DNA from: Bacteroidales bacterium Bact_19
GTDB lineage: Bacteria > Bacteroidota > Bacteroidia > Bacteroidales > ML635J-15
Length of the DNA: 43,579 nucleotides
NCBI GenBank assembly: GCA_001603595.1
Contig: LUZK01000084.1
Coordinates: 1-43,579, forward strand
Direction of reading: 5' to 3'
The number at the start of each line of letters is the position of its first letter. Within the stretch, counting starts at the first letter, position 1. The notes beneath the pieces were generated by a model. It did no database searches and was not told where the DNA came from. It saw only the letters and a list, made by a program, of their open reading frames with translations. The position numbers and the translations under genes are program-made. Below, piece by piece: positions 34,701-41,679 of this stretch.

Positions 34701-35042
34701 TGCAGGTGCGACGAAATTAATCAATGCAGCTTGTCCGGCTGTAAGCAGTTTTCGAACATATTGCTGTATAGCTACCTTGCTTTGTTCGATGCGCACTTTG
34801 GGTTGTAACAGTACTTCGTAGCAGGTAATTTCGGTGCTATCGTCCAATTGAATTTTTCCGTAAACCCAAACGTTGGCAATTGCAGCCGATTCCGATTTGT
34901 TGGGAGAGACCGATGCCGGAACCAAAGAGGAATTAAGTGTAAATCCGGAACCAAAAACCGGACTTAAAACTTCACGAGAAAACAAAACCCTGTCGTAAGG
35001 TTTGTGTAAAGCGTTTTGTAATTGAATTCTATTGGCTGCCAT
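31575..35042 (-). CDS. Large PglX/Eco57I-like adenine-specific DNA methyltransferase (restriction-modification type)
   Basis: It has 1155 residues. An N-terminal region of ~400 residues precedes the methyltransferase core: GAFYTPKEIV at 406-415, SAM motif DPAIGSGAF at 474-482, catalytic NPPY at 720-723 (FDIVIGNPPYIQLQ) for N6-adenine methylation, then a TaqI-like target-recognition region (about 860-1100, RGVLTGLNEAFII, LRGRDIKRYYYDW). The last ~60 residues are helical (IEELVDKILSAKK ...). No nuclease motif is evident in this protein. It begins 2 bases after the helicase/PLD gene, so the two are translated together as a defence-like pair. Residues ~915-922 (DASTSSAS) come from an inserted palindrome. 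By eye, base composition is less AT-rich than the dcw genes, which would fit transfer. Confidence 0.9.
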   Translation of the reverse strand: MAANRIQLQNALHKPYDRVLFSREVLSPVFGSGFTLNSSLVPASVSPNKSESAAIANVWVYGKIQLDDSTEITCYEVLLQPKVRIEQSKVAIQQYVRKLLTAGQAALINFVAPANKNVWRLTLVAKDSVLTEKGVKEKTTNAKRYTFLLGPSETCKTAAERFETLSTEKEITFQTLVNAFSVEKLSKAFFDEYTLHYQNFCDYLQESNYRKSVFNITFPEGATKQEKDKASKPIRDFVKKLLGRIVFLYFVQKKGWLGASNTQYTDGMTDFIKQLFLQSGGNDAFYSNWLTVLFFDTLNKERPNDDFKMPDGKTVKVPYLNGGLFDKEEFDEQLLTFPAKLFHNPDFEDFPLTEKNKNNARGFLDFLDAFNFTVYEDSPDDHTVAVDPEMLGHIFENLLEDNKDKGAFYTPKEIVHYMCQESLSEYLCNTLQINSEVAKREAINQLLKNKVVDNILKPEIAEVEKALDRVKICDPAIGSGAFPMGLLQEIFSIKELIAYETGKQWNPAETKLNIIQNSIYGVDIEKGAVDIARLRFWLSLVVDEEKPRALPNLDYKIVVGDSLISKFDDEIVEIDWERKQSVGKADEYVKNVQRLLVEVADKQKNYFSPNNTNKKKLQAEIRNLKIELLINQLSYNKLAYIDKTPQKGGFMPTAADIKHNTERELQIAGFDKLISKLKQMLQHPDEHFNHFDWKLDFPEVLNPYLIPDNNKRGFDIVIGNPPYIQLQKDGGKLAKMYESKNFQTFARTGDIYTLFYEKGIELIKENGTLCYITSNKWMRAGYGEKLRQFFINQNPLLLIDLGPGIFESATVDTNILLIQKAKNKNQLKAITYTDKNKTISEVLEKEAVILEKLTNDAWFIGSSAEQKLKEKIESIGKPLKEWDVKIYRGVLTGLNEAFIITTEKRNEILANCKDDASTSSASERKRTEAIIKPILRGRDIKRYYYDWAGLWVIGTFPALHLNIDDYPAIKKYFLDNFDIRQLEQSGKKYPELGFDARKKTGNKWFETQDQIAYYPEFEKEKVVWAETDQSLNTVIVLSDMYLQKTCFMIITNKPFLINSLLNSKVSQWFIRNKSSNLGTKGLSLTKDTVKEIPLPPITASNQGIVKQIEELVDKILSAKKSNPQADTSQLEKEINNLVYSLYELTEEEIKIIEGE
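32278..32300. repeat. REP-like palindromic insertion inside the methyltransferase coding sequence
   Basis: GATGCT (32278-32283) and AGCATC (32295-32300) are perfect inverted arms around GAGCTTGTCGA. A second, nested pairing, GCTT with AAGC, is possible. The core GCTGAGCTTGTCGAAGC is a sequence I recall as a common interspersed repeat in Bacteroidota and cyanobacteria. It is read in frame as DASTSSAS, between ILANCKD and ERKRTEAIIKPILRGRD. Confidence 0.7.
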
Positions 35043-35044
35043 AT

Positions 35045-38000
35045 TTAACTGAAACTTTGAGTTAATACAATTTGAGGATTTACAATTCCCCTGTGTGCTT
35101 TTTCTGATTGAGGTATTTCCTCGGAACTGGTAGAAAGCTCGTATCGGTCGAGAACGGTAATAAATAATTGTTCAATAAACTTATCCGGCTCTTTAAGCAA
35201 GCCTGAATTAGAGGTAAAAAAATCGTTGATTGATTTTGGTAATCCCTTCGATGCAAAAGTTCCTTTTTTGATAATGTCTAAAGCCCGAAGTAATACCATT
35301 CGTTTTTGTTCGGTAGGTGCATGTTTTATCACTGCATTGAGGTTTGTAATGGCTTTGTTTTCGGCAGGGCTGAGGTTTCTGCGGGAGACTGACTGAACAT
35401 TTTCCTGATTTTTTTCCGATTTAAAATATTCAAGAGCTGCCAGTGTTTGTTTATGGTGTAATTCGTGCAAGGCAATGGCTTTTTCTGAATCAGTAGCTTT
35501 AAACAACTTTACTGCCTGTAAGAAATTCAACTCAATAATATTCAATTCGGGAGTAACGAGGCAAAATATACCGGGATGATTTTCACTTTTCAGATAAGTA
35601 AGAGATGTTTTCTTTAATGGATAATTTATCTCTCCAGTTTCTGTATCAATTAATTCGAGTTGTTTACCAGAGGGTATCTTTCTACCACACCTTGCTTTGT
35701 TTGGAGTTTTGGCAATATCGTTAAATATCTTTGGATGCTTCTTTCGGAAATCTCTTAATTCATTCAAATACTTAAGAATTTCGCTTTCCTCTTTTTGAAT
35801 TTTATGTCCAAATAAAGCTCCTTCTCCTTTTTCTTCGAGAATAGAAAATACCTTGTTATCTTCACCAAAAGCTGTATGAAATGCCTGAAGTTTACGCAGG
35901 GCGTTGTTTACCAAATGAATTTGAGCATCGCCATGGGCAGATGGATAATAGTTGTAAACATAGATTCTGTCGGCTCTTGAACCGATGCGGTTTACCCGAC
36001 CGATGCGTTGCATTAAACGGGTAGAGTTCCATGGAACATCATAGTTAACAATTACGTTGCTTCGATGCAAGTTGATGCCTTCTGCCAGTACTTCCGTAGT
36101 AACAATAATATCGTAATCATTTTGCCACTTTTCTTCTTCGAGGTTTGCATCGAAATTATTACGAATAGTATTTTCTAAATTTTTTCTATTTTCGGCACTT
36201 ACCGTAAGGACCTTTTTCTTTGTAATCTTTGAAAGTTTTGCCGTTAATTTTTCAGCAGTTTCTTTTGATTCGGAAAAAATTACCAGTTTGCCACTTATAT
36301 TTTGTTCGGGTTTAAAAAATTCTTCCTGAATTTGTTTTGCAAACTCCATCAGTTTTGGGTCCTTCTTTACTTTGTTCCATCGTTCAATTAAATCGTCCAC
36401 TTTTTCTTTATCCTGTTTAAGTAAAGCAACAAATTTTTTATCAAAGGCATCTTTTTTATACTCCTTATTATTTCCGCCTTTTTCGTTGATTTTAGCTTCA
36501 ATTTCGTCATAGCTTAATCCTTCTTCGAGCAATTTGTTGATGTCTAAATCAGGTGCAATAAAAATCCTGTTATCATCAAACATTGCCAGCATATTATCAA
36601 TGGCTTTCTGAAATCTCGATAATGATTGAGTAAAAGCATAAAAACTACTTTCAAGGCGTTTTACCAAAAGTGTTTTCATGATGGCGGATAACCTTCCTGA
36701 TATGGATTCTACATTGCCATATATTTTTCTGTCTTCCTCTTTAACAAGAAATTCAATGGCACGGTAGCGGTAATATCCTAAACCGTCAGTTTCGTTACCA
36801 TTTTCATCAAGGCTAGTAATGAATGAAACTGTATCATAAAACAGTTTGCTTAATTTTTTATCCAATTTATAGTAAAGAGGAATGGGGTCGCCCACTTTTG
36901 GGAATTTAATTTCCTGTTTATTCAGGTCTTCCAAATATTCCTTGTTGTTCTCAATATCAGTCCTTGTTCTGCGAATAACAAGTGGCTCCACTACATCATC
37001 ACGTAATTTCTGGAATAGTGCTTTGAGTTTCTTGATATTCAGTTTTTTCTCGTAAGCCAGTTTTTTATACTGCTCATTGATTGGTTTGAAATATTCCTGT
37101 AAGTTTCTGATATTTTCGAGTGTGCTATTTCTCCTGTCCTGAAACAGGTAAAGTTGGTTTTCGATATCCTGGGGCCGGTTATTCAAAGGTGTTGCCGAAA
37201 TGAGAATGACTTTTTTGCGAGTGTCACCATTTTCAGAGGGGCGGCTTCTTGGTTTTTTGCAAATTTCCTGTAATTTCAGATACATATCGGTGTAATCATT
37301 TCTGAATTTATGTGACTCATCAACAACAATTAAATCAATATCTTCAGGGTTAGGGTACGAGTAGTTATTTCGGTCAAGTATTTTGTGCAAGCTACCAAGA
37401 GTGATGAAAGTAAAATGATTATCGAGCTCAAAATCTTTTACTGTCCGTCTCCAGCTTTCCTCAATGGCAGGTGGAACAACAACCAAAACCTTTGTATGAG
37501 TCCCATTTTCATAAATGAACTTTTTAATAACCATACAAGCAATAATTGTTTTCCCCAAACCAACGACATCAGCCAGAATAAAACCATTATGCTTCATCAT
37601 TATAGCATACCCTTGATTGGCAGCATCGGATTGGTATTTTAAGCGTATGTATTTGGGAGGTAAAAGCAAGTCAATATTGTAGGGATCATAATCTACTCGT
37701 TTGCCAAAATATTCAATTAACATTTTAATATATAGCTCAAACGGAGAGAAATTATCCCTTAAATATGTCTGATTCTTAATTCTCTCTGCATCTGCCTGTA
37801 AAATGGGAACCGATTCATCCCAAAGTCGTTCAAATTCATCTGTAGCAAATTTTACATCTTCATAATCTCGCAAACTAACATTAAACTCATAATTAGACTC
37901 AGGATTAACACCAAGACCGGCATCAGTTAGATTAGATGAACCGGTAATTACTTCACAAGGGGCATATTCATTAAAATTAGCAGGCCTGAAGATATAAACC

Positions 38001-38404
38001 TTTGCATGTATTTTCTTTTTGGGATGAGCCCTCAATTCAATTTTTTCGTTAACTAAATCATCAATGAATTGTAGGATCCCTTTTTCTGTAGCTTCATCGT
38101 AGTTGGCTTCCTGAATATTTTTTATGATTTCTTCGAGGAATTCCGCTTTTGTTTCATCGGTATTCTCAAGATAAAGTTGTCCTCTGTCGTGATATTTTTT
38201 TATTAATTGATCAACATTAATACCAACTAAAATTCTGATTTTTGGAATCTTTTCGAGAAAAGGACGTACTTTAAAATAACCCGATGCTCTGAAATATCCA
38301 ACCAAAGCATCAAAATGACGAATGCTTTCGATATTTGTAAATACTCCCTCAAACTTTTTAAGTAAACTGTTATTGCCTTGATTTGTAAAAAACTTTGTTG
38401 GCAT
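35045..38404 (-). CDS. PLD-nuclease-like / SNF2-type helicase fusion of a restriction-like system
   Basis: It has 1119 residues. The N-terminal ~200 residues form a phospholipase-D-like domain with IHAKVYIF (H133, K135), GSSNLTDAG (155-163) and NYEF near 171; the aspartate of a full HKD motif is not obvious. The SF2/SNF2 helicase follows, with Walker A GLGKT at 282-286, DESH at 362-365, SATPLNN at 403-409, and near the C-terminal third TTEVLAEGINLHRSNVIVNYD and QRIGRVNRIG. The likely role is ATP-driven translocation on unmodified foreign DNA coupled to PLD-type cleavage, with the adjacent methyltransferase marking self DNA. It lies 24 bases after the XRE gene and 2 bases before the methyltransferase. 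Confidence 0.9.
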   Translation of the reverse strand: MPTKFFTNQGNNSLLKKFEGVFTNIESIRHFDALVGYFRASGYFKVRPFLEKIPKIRILVGINVDQLIKKYHDRGQLYLENTDETKAEFLEEIIKNIQEANYDEATEKGILQFIDDLVNEKIELRAHPKKKIHAKVYIFRPANFNEYAPCEVITGSSNLTDAGLGVNPESNYEFNVSLRDYEDVKFATDEFERLWDESVPILQADAERIKNQTYLRDNFSPFELYIKMLIEYFGKRVDYDPYNIDLLLPPKYIRLKYQSDAANQGYAIMMKHNGFILADVVGLGKTIIACMVIKKFIYENGTHTKVLVVVPPAIEESWRRTVKDFELDNHFTFITLGSLHKILDRNNYSYPNPEDIDLIVVDESHKFRNDYTDMYLKLQEICKKPRSRPSENGDTRKKVILISATPLNNRPQDIENQLYLFQDRRNSTLENIRNLQEYFKPINEQYKKLAYEKKLNIKKLKALFQKLRDDVVEPLVIRRTRTDIENNKEYLEDLNKQEIKFPKVGDPIPLYYKLDKKLSKLFYDTVSFITSLDENGNETDGLGYYRYRAIEFLVKEEDRKIYGNVESISGRLSAIMKTLLVKRLESSFYAFTQSLSRFQKAIDNMLAMFDDNRIFIAPDLDINKLLEEGLSYDEIEAKINEKGGNNKEYKKDAFDKKFVALLKQDKEKVDDLIERWNKVKKDPKLMEFAKQIQEEFFKPEQNISGKLVIFSESKETAEKLTAKLSKITKKKVLTVSAENRKNLENTIRNNFDANLEEEKWQNDYDIIVTTEVLAEGINLHRSNVIVNYDVPWNSTRLMQRIGRVNRIGSRADRIYVYNYYPSAHGDAQIHLVNNALRKLQAFHTAFGEDNKVFSILEEKGEGALFGHKIQKEESEILKYLNELRDFRKKHPKIFNDIAKTPNKARCGRKIPSGKQLELIDTETGEINYPLKKTSLTYLKSENHPGIFCLVTPELNIIELNFLQAVKLFKATDSEKAIALHELHHKQTLAALEYFKSEKNQENVQSVSRRNLSPAENKAITNLNAVIKHAPTEQKRMVLLRALDIIKKGTFASKGLPKSINDFFTSNSGLLKEPDKFIEQLFITVLDRYELSTSSEEIPQSEKAHRGIVNPQIVLTQSFS

Positions 38405-38428
38405 TACTTCTTTTTTTTTAAAAATTAA

Positions 38429-38707
38429 TTAATTAATGACTTCGTCCATTATATTTTCTAAATACTCTAAATTACAATAAGTTACATTTATACTCTCGGT
38501 TAATAAACGAACTTGAAGTTTTTGGGAACCATTTTTCAGAATTTGGCTCAAAATCTTTAAATAATCATTTGACATTAGCCTTTCTCCATGTTCAACCTTA
38601 CTAAAAGATGAAGTATCAAGGTCAAGTTGGGCTACTACTTTTCTATGAGTAAGATTTCTGTGTTTTATTAACCGTTTGCTATATCCTCTAAAAGTCTCTT
38701 TTGTCAT
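38429..38707 (-). CDS. XRE-family HTH regulator, probable controller of the restriction-like operon
   Basis: It has 92 residues. The helix-turn-helix covers about residues 8-62 (YSKRLIKHRNLTHRKVVAQL, DTSSFSKVEHGERLMSNDYL), the Cro/C1 type. Small XRE proteins with the S-KVEHGER recognition-helix pattern often head restriction-modification operons as C proteins that delay restriction until DNA is protected. It is the first gene of the minus-strand unit, with a -7 element 29-36 bases upstream of its start and the helicase gene 24 bases downstream. Control of the downstream genes is inferred from position. Confidence 0.85.
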   Translation of the reverse strand: MTKETFRGYSKRLIKHRNLTHRKVVAQLDLDTSSFSKVEHGERLMSNDYLKILSQILKNGSQKLQVRLLTESINVTYCNLEYLENIMDEVIN

Positions 38708-38735
38708 TTAACTAATCTGTTTTGGATAATTGTGT

Positions 38736-38743
38736 CAAATATA
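38736..38743 (-). promoter_or_regulatory. Candidate -7 promoter element of the restriction-like operon
   Basis: On the minus strand this reads TATATTTG, matching TAnnTTTG, within an AT run. The XRE start codon lies 28 bases downstream. Between the two lies GACACAATTATCC, with only imperfect symmetry, so no operator is claimed. Confidence 0.5.
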
Positions 38744-38904
38744 TATATAATTTTTTTTATGGTATTATATGAGAATGAAAATTTGAATTTATGAAAAACT
38801 TTGGATTATATGTTGATTTGTGTATTGTATGATAAAATTCTAAAAGAGAGCTTACGAAAAATTAAATCAATATTAAATATAATAAAAAAATGAACTAATA
38901 CAAT

Positions 38905-38995
38905 TAGCTGGTTAGGAAAAGTCTCAGCATACGGGGGGCGTATCGAGAGGGGTATCGAGAGTACATCGACAATCTCCGTATAGCAGCCAAAGCCC
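38905..38995. other. GC-richer block with nested inverted and direct repeats, possible structured RNA or mobile-element remnant
   Basis: ATACG at 38929-38933 can pair with CGTAT at 38939-38943 over a G5 loop. Alternatively ATACGGGG (38929-38936) can pair with CTCCGTAT (38974-38981), which includes one G-T pair. Between the arms TATCGAGAG occurs twice, 12 bases apart (38941 and 38953). The block stands out against ~75-80% AT flanks. No coding frame of useful length crosses it, and strand and function are undetermined. Confidence 0.5.
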
Positions 38996-39155
38996 GATTA
39001 TGTTGGATTTTAGGTAAATTTTGGATTTTATAATGCTGAATTTTGGTTAAAAATTTGCAGTTAATTAAAAAATAAAAGATATAACTAAGATTACTATTAT
39101 CTAATTATCTTTAAGTTTATCAAAAATTTTATAAAATCTTTGTTCATTAAATAAA

Positions 39156-40682
39156 CTAAAAAGGAGATTCTTTTTCTAAAAATGAGCTATCAAAATCATT
39201 ATTGTCCAAAAGGTCATTATTGGAAGATAAACTGTTGATTTTTGATTGGTAAATATTTCCTGCTAATTCTTGATAATCTTCTGGTTCCTCATAATCAGAA
39301 AATTTTGCAAATTGTTTAATAAATTTTAAATAAGCAGAACCAGTAGCTCCGTTTCTGTGTTTAGCAATAATTATTTCGGCTAATCCGGTGGTTGGTTTAC
39401 CATCTACATCAGCAGTGATTCCGTAATATTCGGGACGGTGAATAAACAAAACCATGTCAGCATCTTGCTCAATAGCCCCGGACTCTCTGAGGTCTGAAAG
39501 TTGAGGGCGTTTATCACCGGATCTTGATTCTACAGACCTATTCAACTGCGAGAGAGCCAGAATAGGAATATTTAATTCTTTTGCAATACTTTTCAGAGAT
39601 CGAGATATAGTACTAACTTCTTGTTCTCTGTTTCCTTTAAGGTCAATCCCGGCTGTCATCAATTGCAAGTAATCAATAATTGCACATTGGATATTATGAG
39701 CTTTTACAAGCCGGCGTAATTTTGCTCTGAGTTCAAATATTGAAATTGCAGGCGTATCATCGATAAAAATTGGTGAGGCTTCCAATAATTTTAATTTATT
39801 TTCGAGTTGCTGCCATTCACTCTCTGAAAGGTCGCCGGTACGTAATTTATCATTAGGGATTTCTGATTCTGCTGACATCAAACGATTAACAAGCTGTAAA
39901 GACGACATTTCGAGCGAAAAGAAAGCTATAGGGCGATTATGCTGAACAGCCATGTTTCGAGTCATTGACAATACAAATGCAGTTTTCCCCATGGAAGGTC
40001 TGGCAGCAATAATAACGAGGTCAGATTTTTGCCAGCCGGAAGTGTATCTGTCAATTGCCGTAAAACCGCTAGGTACGCCGAGAAGTTTATTTTTGTTTTT
40101 ACTGGCTTCTTCAATTTCTGAAATAGCTTTTGCGACTAAAGAATTTATTTGAACAGTTTCACTTTTGATTGTTCCTTGTGAAATATTGAAAATTTCGGAT
40201 TCTGCAAAGTTTAATAACTCGTCAACATCTTCGGATTCTTCGTAGGCTTTTTGTTGAATTTCAATAGCAGACTTAATAAGTTCTCTCTGAATGTATTTTT
40301 GTTGAACCAATTTAGCATGAAATTCAAGGTGTGATGCAGATGCAACTTTGTTAGTAAGTTCCGATAAATATAATTCTCCCCCAATTATGTCCAGCTTATC
40401 TTTTGCTTTAAGCTCATGAGCAACAGTAATAATATCAATTGGTCTGTTTGATTTTCCAAGATTCTGAATTGCTCGATAAATTTCCTGGTGTATCTGATCA
40501 TAAAACGATTCTGGTTTTAGAGTTTCCACCACCAGATGAAAAGAATCCGGCTGAATTAATAATGCTCCCAGTACCGCTTGTTCCAACTCAGGCGATTGTG
40601 GCGGAATTTTTCCGTAAAGTGCATTAATATTTTCTAAAATATCTGTCTGATTATAAGTCTTTTTTCGTTTAGTTTCGGCCAT
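39156..40682 (-). CDS. dnaB: Replicative DNA helicase DnaB
   Basis: Hexameric 5'-3' helicase that unwinds DNA at the replication fork. The frame opens at 40709, but a -7 element covers that point. The internal ATG at 40682 (MAETKRKKTYNQTDILENIN) is therefore preferred, giving 508 residues. The N-terminal DnaB domain (PPQSPELEQAVLGALLIQP) is followed by a linker and the RecA-like domain with Walker A ARPSMGKTAF at about 226-235, FSLEMSSLQLVNRLMSAES, IIDYLQLMT and LSQLNRSVESR. No intein interrupts it. It is divergent from the ABC ATPase gene and marks the chromosomal boundary of the accessory island. Confidence 0.96.
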   Translation of the reverse strand: MAETKRKKTYNQTDILENINALYGKIPPQSPELEQAVLGALLIQPDSFHLVVETLKPESFYDQIHQEIYRAIQNLGKSNRPIDIITVAHELKAKDKLDIIGGELYLSELTNKVASASHLEFHAKLVQQKYIQRELIKSAIEIQQKAYEESEDVDELLNFAESEIFNISQGTIKSETVQINSLVAKAISEIEEASKNKNKLLGVPSGFTAIDRYTSGWQKSDLVIIAARPSMGKTAFVLSMTRNMAVQHNRPIAFFSLEMSSLQLVNRLMSAESEIPNDKLRTGDLSESEWQQLENKLKLLEASPIFIDDTPAISIFELRAKLRRLVKAHNIQCAIIDYLQLMTAGIDLKGNREQEVSTISRSLKSIAKELNIPILALSQLNRSVESRSGDKRPQLSDLRESGAIEQDADMVLFIHRPEYYGITADVDGKPTTGLAEIIIAKHRNGATGSAYLKFIKQFAKFSDYEEPEDYQELAGNIYQSKINSLSSNNDLLDNNDFDSSFLEKESPF

Positions 40683-40706
40683 TGATTTTGTAATTTTCGT
40701 TTCTTT

Positions 40707-40714
40707 CAAATTTA
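40707..40714 (-). promoter_or_regulatory. Candidate -7 promoter element of dnaB
   Basis: On the minus strand this reads TAAATTTG, matching TAnnTTTG, 24 bases before the ATG at 40682. It overlaps the alternative ATG at 40709, which argues against that start. No clear -33 element is seen. Confidence 0.5.
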
Positions 40715-40821
40715 GATATTTATCTTTTAAGTTTTTCTATTGTTAATTTTTTTATGAGATGTTTTTATAAACAACTTTTTATTGATAACATGTTTATAAC
40801 TTTTATGTTTTAAATTTTGTT

Positions 40822-40851
40822 TTGACAATATTTTTAAAAAGCCTATTTTTA
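40822..40851 (+). promoter_or_regulatory. Candidate promoter of the ABC ATPase gene
   Basis: A TTG at 40822-40824 and TATTTTTA at 40844-40851 are 19 bases apart, fitting the Bacteroidota promoter layout with one mismatch (A for the final G). The start codon at 40867 is 15 bases downstream. This supports that start over the ATG at 40822, which lies in the -33 element. Confidence 0.5.
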
Positions 40852-40866
40852 CATAAATATATTTTT

Positions 40867-41523
40867 ATGATAATTGCTGAAAATATCCATAAATCGTACG
40901 GAAGCCTTAAAGTGCTTAAGGGGATTTCGCTTGAGATTGAAAAGTCGAAAGTTGTTTCTATTCTTGGAGCAAGTGGAGCCGGCAAAACAACTTTGTTGCA
41001 AATTTTAGGGACATTACTAAAGCCGGATCAAGGAAAAGTGTTCATCAACGGAATTGACGTTTTTGGAATGAACGAAAAAAAAATGGCTGCATTTCGAAAT
41101 TCTGAAATTGGTTTTGTTTTCCAGTTTCATCATCTTCTACCTGAGTTTACCGCTCTCGAAAATGTTATGATACCTGCTTTAATTGCCAAGAAAAATAAAA
41201 ATCAAATTAAAAACGAAGCTCTCGAAATTATGGAAGCTCTTAATATTAAAGATAGAGCAAATCATAAACCCGACGCACTTTCCGGTGGCGAAAAACAAAG
41301 AGTTGCCATTGCCCGTGCTTTAATAAACAAACCCAGTGTTATCCTAGCCGACGAACCTTCAGGTAATCTGGATTCAAAAAATGCAAGAGATCTTTATGAT
41401 ATTATATTTGATTTAAGAAATAACTTTAATCAAACTTTTGTCATTGTTACTCATAATCAAGAACATGCACAACTAACCGATAAATTATTTACAATTAAAG
41501 ACGGATTAATTTTAAATTCTTAA
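40867..41523 (+). CDS. lolD: ABC transporter ATPase, LolD/lipoprotein-release type
   Basis: ATPase subunit of the LolCDE/MacB-like class. In LolD it powers extraction of lipoproteins from the inner membrane. It has 218 residues from the ATG at 40867 ([20 protein letters not shown]). Walker A is GASGAGKTT at 34-42, the Q-loop [21 protein letters not shown] near 83-103, signature [15 protein letters not shown] at 138-152, Walker [13 protein letters not shown] at 158-169 and the H-loop VTHNQEHA near 196. The permease subunits are not adjacent, which is common for lolD in Bacteroidota. An efflux role (MacB type) cannot be excluded. Confidence 0.85.
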   Translation: MIIAENIHKSYGSLKVLKGISLEIEKSKVVSILGASGAGKTTLLQILGTLLKPDQGKVFINGIDVFGMNEKKMAAFRNSEIGFVFQFHHLLPEFTALENVMIPALIAKKNKNQIKNEALEIMEALNIKDRANHKPDALSGGEKQRVAIARALINKPSVILADEPSGNLDSKNARDLYDIIFDLRNNFNQTFVIVTHNQEHAQLTDKLFTIKDGLILNS

Positions 41524-41524
41524 T

Positions 41525-41556
41525 TTGCATGTTTGAATAAAATTTTAATATTTTTG
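41525..41556 (+). promoter_or_regulatory. Candidate promoter of hutH
   Basis: A TTG at 41525-41527 and TATTTTTG at 41549-41556 are separated by 21 bases, matching both consensus elements. It begins right after the lolD stop. Initiation near 41563 would give a leader of about 115 bases before hutH, unusually long beside the 15-30 base leaders predicted for most other genes here. Confidence 0.6.
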
Positions 41557-41571
41557 CGTAGATTTAATTTT

Positions 41572-41625
41572 ATGTTCTGGATAACTGAATATATTATCTT
41601 ATTGAACCGCAAGGCTTTGTTCTAA
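41572..41625 (+). CDS. Possible short upstream ORF in the hutH leader
   Basis: A 17-codon frame, MFWITEYIILLNRKALF, opens about 9 bases after the predicted transcription start and ends 54 bases before the hutH ATG. It contains no histidine, so a classic histidine-attenuation leader peptide is unlikely. It could be a translated leader or chance. Confidence 0.2.
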   Translation: MFWITEYIILLNRKALF

Positions 41626-41679
41626 AAGTCGTTTCTAATTTTTATTTTTCGTTTTATTAATCATTAAAAAATTTTTTTT

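Larger units (their letters stand above)
38708..39155. other. Gene-free gap between the restriction-like operon and dnaB
   Basis: 448 bases without a credible ORF. The left part holds the XRE promoter and AT-rich sequence. The centre (38905-38995) is a clearly GC-richer block of inverted and direct repeats, listed separately. The right part (39001-39155) is AT-rich, with two copies of TTGGATTTTA near 39003 and 39020, and leads to the dnaB stop. No rho-independent terminator for dnaB was found. Confidence 0.7.

Noticed and set aside
31575-38404. Complete DISARM or BREX system
   Set aside because: No drmA, drmB or separate drmC for DISARM, and no brxA/B/C/L or pglZ for BREX. Only the helicase/PLD and PglX-like components are present.
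38800-39155. Retron or group II intron ncRNA
   Set aside because: No reverse transcriptase gene is present anywhere in the window, and the structured block is too short.
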